Numbered from the stretch's first letter, positions 32,707-44,576 are shown. The stretch is 64,000 nt of DNA from Dillenia suffruticosa (GCA_033439265.1 JAVTVX010000012.1:17742501-17806500), one strand, 5' to 3'. Notes: a model not told the origin generated them from the sequence alone. Numbers and translations are program-made.

Positions 32707-34797
32707 TATCGACCTAATAGAGTTTTGATGATAAAAAAGTGAAAGAAAAATAATTCAAGAAAATAAGAAAAACAGTTAAAAAATTCAGAAGTATACAGTA
32801 CAAGTCTACCTGGTTAGAAAACACATCGACCTGTGACATTCACATACACACATCGACCCGTTTGATGTTCTTGTCGACCTGAGCCAAATGTTTTCTATAA
32901 AAACATATGTTTGAATACTTCGACCTACACAAGCACACATCGACTTGTAGGTTGTCAAGTGGACAAATTTAGAGTGATATGACGATCAATTTTAATTTAA
33001 ATAGAGATATGTTGATGTATAGAAAAGACTTGTCGACCCGAACCTAAATGTCTTATAGCTATGACATTCCAACACATCAACCTAGACACAAACCATGTCG
33101 ACCTGAAACAACATGAATAGTGACATGTCAACCAATTCATTCATACACATCAACCAATTTAACTTATGAATAGTAACATGTCAACCATTGGTGCAACACA
33201 TCAACCTATTAGTTCATAACACATTAACCTGATTTATAATATATCAACCTGAACAGTGTTAGGTCGACCAATTTCATACATTATGTCGACTAATCTAACC
33301 TCTCAACAGGAACACATCAACCTGAGTAGTTAGCAAATCAACCTGTTAGTCCATAACTATGAAATACACACGTCGACACATCAAGATCCTTGTCGACCAG
33401 GCCAAAAACACATAGACTAATTTACTTAGACATGTTGACTAATTCAATCAATGAATAGTAACATGTCAACCTAAGATTGGCATATGCTGACCTGTATATA
33501 TAGGTCTTTATAAAATTCACATCGACATGTCAAAATTGCCGTCGACCTATGGAAAACACATCGACCAATTTATTTGTCTAGGTCCATTAATTTGTAATTA
33601 CACAGTAGCATGTCGATGTACGCTGAGAGACCTATCGACCTGATCCTTGTTTGCTCATTAAATCACACGTCGACCTGTTTTCAACTTGTCGACACAACAT
33701 ATGCACATCGACCAATTGACTTCGATACATCAACCAATTTGTTACCTGAACAGGAACATGTCGATGCATTAAAATGACTTGTCGACCTACTCTTCACAAA
33801 GTCTGAAACATTACACATCGATATGACTAAAAATTTATTGATACATATGAACACATCAACCAATTAAAAATCACATGTTCATCAATTTTGTTTAGCACAG
33901 TTCCTTGTCGACCTGGAATAGTATCTTGTTGACCTGTTTGCATAGAAATACACTAGAAATGTTTCAAATTCATATCGATGTCCACGTTAAGCTTGTCGAC
34001 TTGCGAGTGTCAGAAATTAGATATAAGAAACAATTTTGAATCTAACCGACTCCTTATTTTTTCGATTTCTGAAATGTTTCCTTTTCTATCAAAGCTAACA
34101 TTCAAAAACAACGCAAACAAATTCTGATTGGTCTATTTAAAAGAGGCGCCAGTAAAAGGAATGAAGACTCAGTGCGAATGAAGGAACAATAGCAGAAGTT
34201 TTAATGGTAAAAATTAAATGTCCAATGTTTGGATGCAACAACCACCATCAACTTTCAACAGATCTATTCAATGTCTTAATAAATACTGAGAAGCGAAAGA
34301 TGGAGATAGTTACGACGAAACACAACGACTTGAATTAAAAACTCTATTAAATACTGCAAAATTTTTGTGCACTTTAAAGCCTTCAAATTGTATTGTCTCA
34401 ATTAATTTTTCACACTATCAAATCTGAAAAAAACAAGTCTCAATTCTTGATATACATTTCATAGTTTAAGTCAAGTGTTACAGACTAACGAGTGTGTGAC
34501 ACTGTTTTAAGTCTAGAGAAGTTAAATTCAGTTTAAGTAAGATTGAATTATTGTATTCAGACGTAATACTGTGCAAGTTTGAACTTGAACCTGTAATCAA
34601 GTTTGTAAACTAATATTTAGTAAAAAAATCCAGGGGGAGCCTGGGAGTGGACGTACTCCGAGTTTGATGGAACTACTATAAAAATTCTCTGTGCCTTCTT
34701 ACTCTTGATTTTCATTTACTACCATATTGTTTTAAATTCTGAAAAAGTTTCAAATTGTCCATTCAATTATTCACCCCTTCTCTCTAGTTGAATAACA
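32707..34797 (+). repeat. 3' LTR of Sirevirus
   Basis: 2091 bp, alignable end to end with 23084-25203. It starts TATCGACCTAATAGAG (the first dinucleotide is decayed from TG) and ends AATAACA. The same motif array lies at 32820-34010. Confidence 0.95.
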
Positions 34798-34802
34798 TCC
34801 TC

Positions 34803-34938
34803 TGACCTTGGATTTTATCTTGAAAGTATTGTCTCTATTCCTTCTCTTTGGTGCCATGGTGATGGGAAAGTAGATGGGAGCAAAGCGTAAACTTTCCTCG
34901 ACTAGTTAGTTAGTCATTTCATACGGATGGTGTCAATT
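34803..34938 (-). other. Leader and primer-binding region of Tat-like element
   Basis: Short segment between the Sirevirus and the 5' LTR. Its LTR-proximal bases (minus strand AATTGACACCATCCG) are the decayed leader/primer-binding junction. The rest is untranslated leader. Confidence 0.6.
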
Positions 34939-35728
34939 TGTTGAAGTCAGATTTAACTTCATAGGAAAGTTGATCTTCTGACTCGAACTAGAATCTAGTG
35001 GAAATGTAACGATTGGATCTTCTTGAATGGGGAACCTAGAAAAGCCTACCAGAGGTGGCTCTAGCAGATGAGTTCTAACGCTTAAATCAGAAAGAGCAAA
35101 GAGAGAATGAAAGATTGAGAGCCTAAACAATAGTCTTGTGTGGTCTCTATATGGTGAGTATGGAGTTAAGTGTATTATGTACCTTTTATAGGCTACCTCT
35201 ATCAAGTATATATAGCATGCGCATGAATAGTAAGTTTTGTTGGAGGGTGTAGAAACTCTAGTTTTCTTATAAAAAGATCGTTGAAATTTTTCTAAAATTA
35301 TAGGGACCGTAGTCAAAATCTTTGCAAATTTAGAATTCTATTGATTAAGAGAAATTCAACTTATCACATAAATTTTTAACCTTATCAGGACTAATTATAG
35401 AGATTTTTTTTCTTATTGAGAAAGATTACTTCTGGGATTTAGGAAAGTTCAAATCTTGAGTGATCGTGATCTAAATTCGTCAAGTGGGAGCGTTATTCAC
35501 CGTGAGTCTAGTTGTGTAAACAGTTTATCCGAGACGGTTTGACCAAGGTGGTCGAGAGGGTGTTTGGCCAAGAGAGTTGAGAGATAGCCCGACTGAGATT
35601 GTATTTAGTTGTTTTTTGTGTTTACCAAGAAATCCTGCTGGTGATTTATGGGTTTTATGATAGCAGCCTTACTTGGTATGTTAATCTTTGGTTTTTATGG
35701 TAGTGGACTGTCAAACCATAGATTATCA
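34939..35728 (-). repeat. 5' LTR of Tat-like element
   Basis: Partner of 17326-18150, with terminal TGATAATC..TTCAACA on the minus strand. The open frame 34933-35316 is a chance reading of LTR sequence. Confidence 0.9.
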
Positions 35729-35733
35729 ATACT

Positions 35734-35850
35734 TGTAATGTATCCTTCAATAGGCCTTCACAATGTTGCTTGGCCACTATGTATCAAGGTCGGTAGAACA
35801 TGTATTACTTAATGAAAGACGAGGTGATAGAGATTTTGGGACTAATAAGT
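35734..35850 (+). pseudogene. Ty3/gypsy gag-protease remnant, right part
   Basis: Directly after the TSD copy at 35729-35733 the plus strand reads 'CNVSFNRPSQCC' then 'MYYLMKDEV'. This resembles the CHLLLGRPWQ..-type end of the gypsy protease domain followed by its linker, so it continues the remnant that ends at 17325. The match is short and diverged. Confidence 0.5.
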
Positions 35851-36480
35851 TGCATACAAGGATTTCAATTCATTTTAGATATATTATTAAGTGTTGACAT
35901 CATTAAATGTGAAAAGAATTTAAAAAAAAATATAAAACAATGTAATAAAATGCCAATAATCGAGTTCGGAAGTATAATAAGGACATATAAAAGCTATTGC
36001 AGGCTTCACACTAAAATGACAAAAGGATTTAATGATTCCTACTACTGGAATTTCAGCTGGCGATAGAAAAATAACCATAACTGGATGGCAGACCCAAAAC
36101 CAGCAGTTAGGATGATTGAATGGCAATAGAAGAATTTATATTCCTAAGATGGGTGGTCAGTAAGTTAGGATGGCATACCCAAAACAAACAGACACACTAA
36201 AAGGATCGGAACCTCACCATCAGCCCTTTAAATCGGGTTCAGCAAACTGAACGCACATTAACTCCTCGGTTATCTTAGTCCTTAGTATACAAGCATTCTA
36301 CTCCTTGGAACTCAAACTCCACGGTCACTTCGCTTCTCGGTAGATGTATCTCACAACTTCAATTCATTTACAACTTATTCGATCAACATGATAAGTACAA
36401 CTCAAAAAAAAAAGATCTTTATATAAATTCAAACTTTCCTTATATGGATGAGAATCTTCCCATTCTTAACACAATCCCAT
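35851..36480. other. Unassigned, probably decayed gypsy internal sequence
   Basis: Follows the right gypsy remnant. A short internal duplication (GGATGGCAGACCCAAAAC near 36081 and GGATGGCATACCCAAAAC near 36169) is the only structure seen. Confidence 0.4.
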
Positions 36481-36489
36481 AGTATAAGA

Positions 36490-36910
36490 AAACATATCTT
36501 AACAGGCATGCCAAATAAGGCTTGAAGCTCCCACAACTATGGGAACTTTCCCTAACAAACGAAATAGCATATCTCTAAAAACCTTTTGACTATAGTTCCT
36601 GTAATTTTGGAGATTCTCAACAACCTCTACACAAGAAAATTAGGGTTTCAACACTCCCAAGACTCCACGGCACTTTTGGAGAACCACGGGTATAAATGCG
36701 CAACATCGGTTGCCACTCAGGTAAGCTCTCGAGAACCTTACACACGAAATACACCAACAACACAGAGTCGAGACACCATTCTTCTTAATCTATTTTACCA
36801 TATTCTAAAATCTGTTATTTCTGATTTGAGTGTTGAAGTCTCCACCACCAAAACTCTTTCCGGTGATATTTGCAAGTTTCATTCCTTACGGAGCTTTGGA
36901 TCATCTCTCA
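36490..36910 (+). mobile_element. Ty3/gypsy LTR fragment
   Basis: Contains a TATAAATGCGCAAC leader-like region (36690) and, near 36810-36870, TTATTTCTGATTTGAGTG followed by TTGAAGTCTCCACC and CCGGTGATATTTGCA. This parallels the end of the gypsy LTR fragment at 14560-15038. It may be the other LTR of the decayed plus-strand gypsy, but that pairing is unproven. The ends are approximate. Confidence 0.5.
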
Positions 36911-37692
36911 ATTTCGAACTCCTACTCAGACAGGCAGAGCAAGTATATCTGAGGAGAAAACCTATCTCCATAAGAAATCATGCAACAAAATTGTTGAATT
37001 TCCAATAGCTTTACAAGCACAATTTAGTTTGATGGAGGAATATAACCATTACTGGAATCGAGATGATGCTTCAATTCCGGTTTTGGAACCGGAGAATTCT
37101 AGTTATAATTCCATTCCAAACTCAAGTGTTGGAATTAAACCATTTGACTAAAACCAAATCAGAACCATTTTTAAAGTTCTGATTTGATGTACAAGGTTAG
37201 ATTTCGGTTCGCTGCTGGATAAAACTGAAGCCACGGGCATACTTAACTGAGAGAAAGAGAGAGATTACATGCACTGAATTAGCTCACCATGTGAAGCAGC
37301 TGGATTGTTGGGAGGAAAGAGGGTTGCCGTTGATGAAGCTTGGTCATTTAGTCTGCTAATAATTTTCTTGTCCGCCTGAAAAGCATTCGAATATATTTGA
37401 GAGGGGGAAAGATTACTCTCAGGTGTTTTAAGTAAATCAAGTCAAAATCCAAGCATATAACAAACAGCTTTCCAGGAAACAATTTTCTAGTACAACCAAT
37501 GGATGCCTTAGAATGACAGCTTCTAAAATGAAAATTTCTTGCCCAATACAAGATATCTGACCTCAAAACTGGGTGTCTTTGTGCACTGCACCAATAGTTG
37601 TTACCTTCTATAAGCTTACTGTCATGTCAGAAATCAAAATCGTGGCCATAGAACAGATCCTACGATTAGGGTAGGAAGTGAATCAATGCAAG
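36911..37692. other. Spacer including SET gene 3' flank
   Basis: Non-coding. The part next to 37693 is presumably the 3' UTR of the minus-strand SET gene. A palindromic-looking CCGGTTTTGGAACCGG lies near 37077. No other supported feature. Confidence 0.5.
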
Positions 37693-40600
37693 TCATAGGC
37701 TCTTCATCTTCTTCCTGACACCTTTTAAAGAATGCACAGCACAAGTAGCAGCATAATTTTTCAGCTTCTTAAGTATACTCCTCTCACTCACACGCAACAC
37801 CAACGAGTGGTACATTTTTCTCTCTCTTGTACCAGAACATCTATTCAATCTATCAACGTCATCTTCCATGGAATTTGGACCATATAAATGATCACGAATA
37901 TCTGCAAGTTCTAGCAGAGCCTCTCGGACATTATCGGTCAGCAACAGGTCCTTGCTCATTTTAACTTGACTGTCTCCTTCGCTAGCAGTGCTTTTACATG
38001 CATCTGCATTCCCCTCTACTGTTGCACTAATATCTACCACTTGATATGCTTCATCTGGTAATAGCATTAAATACAGCAAAAGTAGCAATTCAATTTGGGG
38101 TTCACCCTGATATGATATTTCAAAATACTCCGAGTTCTGGCTGACACACCCAGAGTGACCCAATCTTCTCCACAACGACAACCTTGCTCTAGCATAACGA
38201 CTTGAAAAGCGAGATGTGCACCATTTGAGTATCAGTTCAAGATCAATATTCACAATATCATATTTATTCTCCGGCTCAGTGAATCCATATCTGTGTAGCA
38301 ATGCAGAATTTCCCATCAATCCATAGGTATTAAACACCTGCCACAAGATAATACAGAGTCATACACGAGAGCAATCTTTAAATGACCAAACAAATGTATA
38401 ACCCATTTGCAATCTTAAGGTGCCAAAAAGCACCCATATTAATCCTCAGGGAAAAGTTAAACCACTTTTTCATATACACAGTAACAGTAACAGTAATAAT
38501 AATAGTAAGAATAGTAGTAGTACTACTACTCCTCTTCCTCCTCCTCAGCACGCCGTTTCAAGACCTGATAGCCAAACTAACATTGCAGCACATTGCTCCA
38601 TGTTCTCATACAAAAATATATGCACGCATCTATGCAGACAGACATAGGGATGTGCTGATGTTATTGTGGCAATAATCACATTAATGAACTTAAATGTGTC
38701 TTCTGGCACTCAGACCTCAAATATTGACTAGAGTTTGATGAAAGTAAAAATAGTATGATGCTAACCTCGGCCCCAGCTTTGACATGTTTTATAATAATCA
38801 TTTCCAAAACCATGGAGTCACCATCCATATCCAAAGAGGACTCCAAGTCACTGCCACTATGAGAGCTTTTCTCATTGCCATCCGATAGCCCCCTCTTCCC
38901 TGAGAAAGAGGTCTCTTCCAAATCTTCATCAGTAGCACCAACAGATTTATCATTGTTTTTCTCATCATCGATGTCATTGTCATCATGCGAGGATATGCAG
39001 GTGAAGTGTACATCTTCGTCTCCTGTCTTGTGATTAAATCTATTTGAGATTTCAGACATCAGAGAATTCTAACATGAGAAGATTAATTTCATGAGATGAA
39101 TGTGCATTGTAAAGTAATTGATAAATTCATCTTATTCTAATTGATGAAAAGAAAAGAAAAAGTGTAATCTCTATGAGATAGGCTGGATTGAGGAGCATAG
39201 GCTCCCATTTTGTAAACTACAAACATGTTAATAAACCCATCTGGGAGTAAGCTTTGAAAACTGTTGAGAAACCAACCAGCCACCAACTTAAGTTGGTGCA
39301 ATTTTTTTCAGGGAATAATATTGGGTTGTCTAAACTATTGCAATACTTCAATGTCTAGAATTTTCTTTTATCATTCAAGTTTCAGACTCTCACCATCAAA
39401 TCTCACACTTGATCATTGCCAGAAATCATTCGTGGCCATGATAGCATGGTTGCTCTCCCGACAAGAAGTTGTGTTTGTAACTTTGCAAAGATCAACAACC
39501 AGATCTTGGTGTCCCTCTCATCATCTAATTTTCAGATATTTATCTTAGTTTTCCAACTTTATACAGCAAGATAAAAACCACAGCAACAAAATGACGATGC
39601 ACCCTCCAATTTGCAAAACAGGTGTTTAACCGTAGATAATCTCTTAACCATCCCATAAAATTAATGGAAGATTCATTTGTTTTAGTGATTTACAGTTGCC
39701 ATAGATAATCTCCAATCAGCCTTTCGCCTAGTTAATAAGGGATAACATATTGTTGAATTTCTTGAATAAGCCGTCACTGATCAAGAGGTGCTGCTAAGCT
39801 TTCAATACCTTCAATAAAAGGCAAACATAGTTGTTTTAATACCGTTAACAAAGAACCATGTGGTCGATATCCTTAAACCCTTGGTCATTGCCCAATATGA
39901 CTAGTTGGTGATGATAAAGGACCAACAATGGGATACATGTGCAGAAATATGAATAGAACTAAATAAGCAGTCCAAAAGGTATTCACTTGGAACGATGTGA
40001 ATGATGCAGCCGTACTTCCAACTAATCACGGTAGGTGGGAAGATCAGTTTCACCATCCATTGCATGTAGCAAGCCACTAAAATGAGTGCTATCACCTATA
40101 ACCCAGAAGATGACGAAAACTTAACATGGGTTGACACAAAAAGACCATCTAGGGTTGGAAAAATGAGGACATACATGGTATAGAAGGCAACAAACAAGAT
40201 AGAAGGTAACTGCAAACCCTTTAAGTTCTAAAGTAATGGGTTTCGAATTTCATGCATGGATCCAACACCAAGATTACACTCGTACTTCAGCTTCTCATGG
40301 AAGGAGAACCATCCTCTGCCCAAAGTTGTCCCCAACCCCTTTCTCTTCTAGTTATCTCTTGACAATTTGAGAAGCATGTTCAAATTTTTTGGAGATTCTA
40401 CCATAGTAGATCTTGTAAATTTTAATCCGAGTTAAATAAACAAGAGAAATAGAGCCGAACTTTTAAAATATGTCACAGCCTGCTGTGTTCTATGAAAGAT
40501 GTTTCAGAAAGGAGTGTAACCCTGTATCGTATAATAATATTGATTCATCTTTTCTTATGAAAGAAGAGACATGGGGCAAGGTGGGCAACTCTTGGCGTAA

Positions 40601-41695
40601 TGTCATCACCTCCCGTGAGGGAATGAGGCTTCAATTTTTTACTGAAGAGTACAGTAAAGATGGAACAAATGGACAAAATATCTACATGGCAGTCTATGTA
40701 TGCATATTTTGATCAATTTAAAATATCAATTGATTTGATTTGATTTATTCGATTATGATTTCATGAATTAGTCAAAATATGTCTATGTAATTACCAGATA
40801 GGCATTTGGTGCATCTAACACTACTCTGATGAGAAACAATCTCAAGGTTGATCATAATGAAGTCTCGAGGTCAGGGTGGGATGAAGAAAATATACCCCAC
40901 TATCCCAAGCTTTCAACAAGGCAATGTATGTAAGAAGCAATGAAAAGGCAAGTTGAATATCTTATAGTAAGAAGTGAATTCCAACAACCAAATTAGACAA
41001 AACTAAATCTGAGTAAAAGTAAAGAGAAGGCAACTCACAGATCAGCAAATGGAACCATCCCAAATCCATGGAAGTCATCAATCTCAAAAGATCGAGAAGC
41101 AACCAGACTTTTTGCAGCAAAATATTGCTCAACCCCAAAATATCGGGAATCAAGATGTAAATCAGCTGAAACCACAAGAGGCATAATACATTCTTTCCAA
41201 TCATCTTTAATATGACCCTTATCTTCTTTCACAATCTGTATACAAAAATACCCATTACCAAATTGACCATCATCATCAAAATAATCAATTGGATGGAAAG
41301 AGAATAACAAAAACCTTGTGAAGCTCAGTCCCAGAGAGAAAAGTATCAATTTCAGAAGAAGACCAGAGAAGGGGCAAGCACTCGAACTCCGGCAAGAGCT
41401 GCAGATAGCCCGCCCATGGAGATTGCTCACCCAAGCTTCTCTCATACATAATGGCGAAGGAGAGGGCAAGAACGCCGTCGAGGCCGGCGGACTCGATGAG
41501 GGGACGAGCGGAGGAGGTCTTGATAGTAAGGCAGGATTGCTTGGGGATGGTGGCGACTAAATCGCCTTCGTTCAAGTCGCAGAGGGCTCTCACTGAGATG
41601 CCTTCTGCTTCGGTATCTGTCAAGTGGAGGACGTCGCTTACCTCTATGCCTTGTGATTTCATCCATCTCTTGAATACTCTTATTCTCCTATACAT
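37693..41695 (-). CDS. SET-domain protein lysine methyltransferase (SETD6/LSMT-like)
   Basis: Four exons on the minus strand: 41695-41315, 41235-41039, 39039-38766 and 38337-37693. All introns are GT-AG with matching phases. They encode 498 residues. The protein starts 'MYRRIRVFKRWMKSQGIEV', has 'GISVRALCDLNEGD' (SET start, about residues 32-45), 'SPWAGYLQLLP', and then 'YFAAKSLVASRSFEID'. The SAM-pocket motif FNHK is at 194-197, and the SET closure NTYG at 287-290. The C-terminal half (from about 300) matches the Rubisco-LSMT substrate-binding fold. An acidic Ser/Asp-rich loop (about 208-265) interrupts the SET domain. The family transfers methyl groups from SAM to lysines of non-histone proteins, but the substrate here is not predictable. 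The start follows family N-termini. An in-frame Met at 41812 would add 39 Ser/Leu-rich residues that could be a transit peptide or simply translated 5' UTR. Confidence 0.93.
39040..41038 (-). other. Long second intron of the SET gene
   Basis: 1999 bp, donor GTGAGT and acceptor AAATAG. I see no transposon termini or genes in it. The open frames 39264-39548 and 40470-40712 on the plus strand have no recognisable content. Confidence 0.8.
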
Positions 41696-41727
41696 TTCAG
41701 ATTTCCCATCGTTAAAAGTAAAACTAC

Positions 41728-41795
41728 AGAGAGAGCAGAGAGAGAGAGACAGAGACAGAGAAGGGGCGGGGCAGATAGAGAGAGAGAGTTGCCTG
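41728..41795 (-). promoter_or_regulatory. CT-rich leader of the SET gene
   Basis: The minus strand is a pyrimidine-rich (CT)n-type stretch 35-100 bp upstream of the ATG at 41695. Such stretches are common in plant 5' UTRs. It also encodes the Ser/Leu run of the possible N-terminal extension. Confidence 0.5.
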
Positions 41796-41868
41796 GTTGT
41801 GCTTGTTGCCATGGCCGTCGTCCCCCTAAACCTCCAGGATCGAAGTACCGGAACAACCTCATTTACAC

Positions 41869-41869
<1 letters not shown>

Positions 41870-41909
<40 letters not shown>

Positions 41910-43350
41910 AAAAAAAGCGGAAAATAAATTGCGAAAATAACCCAGGAAAGCAATTTTCGAAAATAACCCGGAATGATGGAGTGTTCAACCCGAATAACGA
42001 TGTGATTACACTCGACCAATATCTTCGTTTTCGTCGTTATCCTCTTGTTTCGCCTTCTCTTCGTTCCTCCCTTATTCTGTCATTTCTTTTTCATTTATGT
42101 CATTCTCCACTTCTGTTAACATAAAATTTACTCGAGATTCAATATATGAACAATTATTTATAGAATCACATCCTTATCATAAGGACATTTTACCATCAAA
42201 AAATTACATTTATAACTCATCGGTGAAATCCATTTCTATACTTACCGCAAAAGCCCATCAACTAAGAAATATCATTATCATCACTAATCAGTATCAATTC
42301 ATATCATATATTTTCACTTTGAATGCTTGATATGGGATATTAATGATAAACCTCCATATATTGTGTTATAAAATTGATTCAAAAACTTTTATATATCATA
42401 TACAACCAACTCATTAAAGGAGATATATTTTCTCACCCTAATCGCCCACAATTATAATCAACTCCATTCTCACCATTGACAATATCACTACTAATTTATC
42501 ATAGCAACTCACCGTATCAATAATTTCTTCTGAACAACAAAATTAAACATGCTATAATTTAACTTTTTCAATTCAAATAATGCATTTATCAATTTTATAA
42601 AAAAAATGACACATTGGCGTTAAAATTTTTATCATTTCTTTTATAAATTTAAACCTAAATATACTCAATTTTTATAACAATTAAACTATTTAACAAAATA
42701 ATCTTAAATTAAACATGCTAAACCCTAAATTATAACAATAATTTTATAACAAAACAACACTAAATTCAACAATTTCTTAACATTTAAACTACTTATAAAA
42801 AGCAATCCTATATTATAACAACAGTTTTATAACAAAACAACCCTAAATTCAACAACTTTATAACAATTAAAGTACTCTAAATTTCTAACATTTAAGCATA
42901 CTAAATCCAAAATTAAACATACATCATTCAATATGCATTATTTACCATCAAATAACCCATTAAATTGAAGAAAACAAATTGTCAAGAGAAGTGGATACCT
43001 TCGGCAGGTCATTAGAAGATCACTTGCAGGATTGAAGGAAGAGGGTTGCAGTGGTTGCCGGAGGTTGCAGAGGTGAGAATCATCATCAAAAACTACCTCT
43101 TGTCGTTGGATTAGAGTGGTGAGAGCTAGGGTTGCTAGGGTTTCGCCGTGGGGGTGAAGAAAGGAGGAGAAGAGAGAAGCAAAAGCAAGAATGGGAAAGA
43201 AAGAAAGAATGAAGGGGGTTAATCGAAATGGTTAAGTGTTGAACACTTGACCAACACTAACCAATGGTATTGGTTGAGTGTTCAACATCGACAATCCTGG
43301 TTTATTTTTGGAATTTGTTTCCTGTGAGCTTTTTTCAAGATTTTTTTTTT
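41870..43350. mobile_element. MULE-like foldback element upstream of the SET gene
   Basis: The left arm (A35 tract 41870-41904, then TCTTAAAAAAAAGC, AATTGCGAAAATAACCC, GAGTGTTCAACCC) mirrors the right arm read inverted (polyA, TCTTGAAAAAAGC, AATTCCAAAAATAAACC, TGTTGAACACTC). The arms are at least 90 bp. The inside is AT-rich (42130-42970) plus a GC-richer patch at 43010-43230, with a hairpin AACACTAACCAAT/ATTGGTTGAGTGTT at 43250-43283. No transposase. It begins only 58 bp upstream of the alternative ATG at 41812. Target duplications were not resolved. Confidence 0.6.
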
Positions 43351-44079
43351 AAATTAGGTTATTTGTGTACTTGGCTCAAACCTCCCCCTAGTTTTTTCCC
43401 CTCTATATTTTCTCTATTTTTTATTTTCTTTTTTTTGCTAATTATTCTTGGGGCTGAATTCATTTAAACCTGGCCATGGACCAATTCAAACCGTGAACCA
43501 CTTTGAAACACGAACGGGTTTTAATTGGAGGTTTCACTCCAAGCTTGCTCGGACTATATTGAAGCGAAATAGACAGGAATTATTGAACTCAAAACTAGAA
43601 CCTTGAGAAGAATCACAGACCTATTTATCATTCAACCATAAAAGAATCCCGTATTTAAATCCACAAAGGAAGAGGTAAATCAAAGAAAAACCAAAAAACC
43701 TGTAAATATCTTTAAAAGAATATAAAATTCCCAAAAAATTATAAAATCATAAAACAATTAGAAAGAAGTCCGAATTAGATTATAATTATTCTAGAACCAG
43801 AACCATCACCTATTTCTAGTCTGATTCCTTTTTCTTACCAAATCAAAGCTATCTAGTTCTCATTTGATTCTCATTTTGTTTGAAATCATGGCATGTCTAT
43901 TTTGAGTAACTTATATGTTCCTTGTAATTTGATTTTAGTCCCAAAAAATGGAAATCTCTATTATTAGAACAAATTTAATAATTCCTATAAAGAGAAGAAA
44001 AATATAATCAAAAGTAATTATAATTTTGGTGACAATTTAAAATGCAAATATAACAATTTTAGGATGCAAAATACCTAAT
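43351..44079. other. Unassigned AT-rich spacer
   Basis: No supported gene. A stretch with ACCGTGAACCACTTTG-like text near 43490 resembles one near 11660 but has no recognisable termini. Confidence 0.45.
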
Positions 44080-44120
44080 AAAATATTGACCCTTACATCT
44101 AGACTATTATTTAGTTTAAT

Positions 44121-44313
44121 TGATAAAATATTGAATCTTACATTTAGTCTATTGTTTAGCCTAAAATTCTATCTTATATTCACCCCAATAATCAATCATG
44201 TATCTATCCATATATTGTATATATATATACTCTTGTAAATCTCTATATTTAGTAAAATGCAATCGTTCAAAGTTAAGGTAGAATTTATTCTTTTAATAAG
44301 CACTCCTCGGACA
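44121..44313 (+). repeat. 5' LTR of short-LTR copia
   Basis: Partner of 51212-51400. It is preceded at 44080-44120 by a second, partial copy of its own first ~40 bp. Confidence 0.88.
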
Positions 44314-44576
44314 TGGTATCAAAACCTAATTAGAAAACCTATTCTCCCTCTTTTTGCCACCCTTTGTCTCCTAGCACCACCATCACCGAGGAAATTTTTG
44401 TAACTCTTGTATACTTGCACTTGCCTCTTGTGAGGATCCTATACTTCAAAACAGAGTTTAGTTGATTTTTTTTCGGTTCCTCTTCTCTTTGTATTTAGTT
44501 CACAATTGTTCTCCATAATTTTTTTTCATCATTCTCCATAATTCTATAATAAAAAGAATGGATTATTCCGCCAAGA

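Larger units (their letters stand above)
23084..34797 (+). mobile_element. Complete Sirevirus (SIRE/Maximus-type Ty1/copia), decayed coding
   Basis: LTRs at 23084-25203 and 32707-34797 start TGTTGAC/TATCGAC and end GTTGAATAACA, with perfect target duplications TCCTC at 23079-23083 and 34798-34802. The primer-binding site TGGTATCAGAGCGGG follows the 5' LTR. A polypurine tract AAAAAAGGGGGAGAA precedes the 3' LTR. The order is gag (with coiled coil), protease, integrase, RT, RNase H and a third ORF, as in Sireviruses. In a compared ~140-bp stretch the two LTRs differ at about 12% of sites, mostly transitions, so the insertion is old. It sits inside the Tat-like element. Confidence 0.95.
17326..35728 (-). 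mobile_element. Tat-like Ty3/gypsy element (host of nested Sirevirus)
   Basis: Two related LTRs (17326-18150 and 34939-35728) in minus orientation flank the unit, with perfect 5-bp target duplications ATACT at 17321-17325 and 35729-35733. On the minus strand the 5' LTR is followed by AATTGACACCATCCGTATG, a decayed form of the gypsy leader junction (TTGGCGCCGTCTGTGGG type). Gag and protease remnants follow, and finally a polypurine tract GGAGGGGGCAAA at 18151-18162. Minus the nested Sirevirus and its TSD copy, the element is about 6.7 kb. No reverse transcriptase, RNase H or integrase was found, and the space before the 3' LTR is filled by a plus-strand (antisense) reading frame. It looks like a non-autonomous or deleted Tat/Ogre/Retand-type element. 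Confidence 0.88.

Noticed and set aside
38382-38675. Plus-strand ORFs overlapping the third SET-gene intron
   Set aside because: They lie over an intron rich in (AGT/AAT)n-type repeats, with no motif content.
41451-42124. Plus-strand ORFs with poly-Lys across the SET gene start
   Set aside because: They are antisense to exon 1 and run into a 35-A tract. There is no independent coding evidence.
43010-43230. GC-richer patch as an independent gene or captured gene fragment
   Set aside because: No protein pattern could be read on either strand. It was kept only as part of the foldback element.
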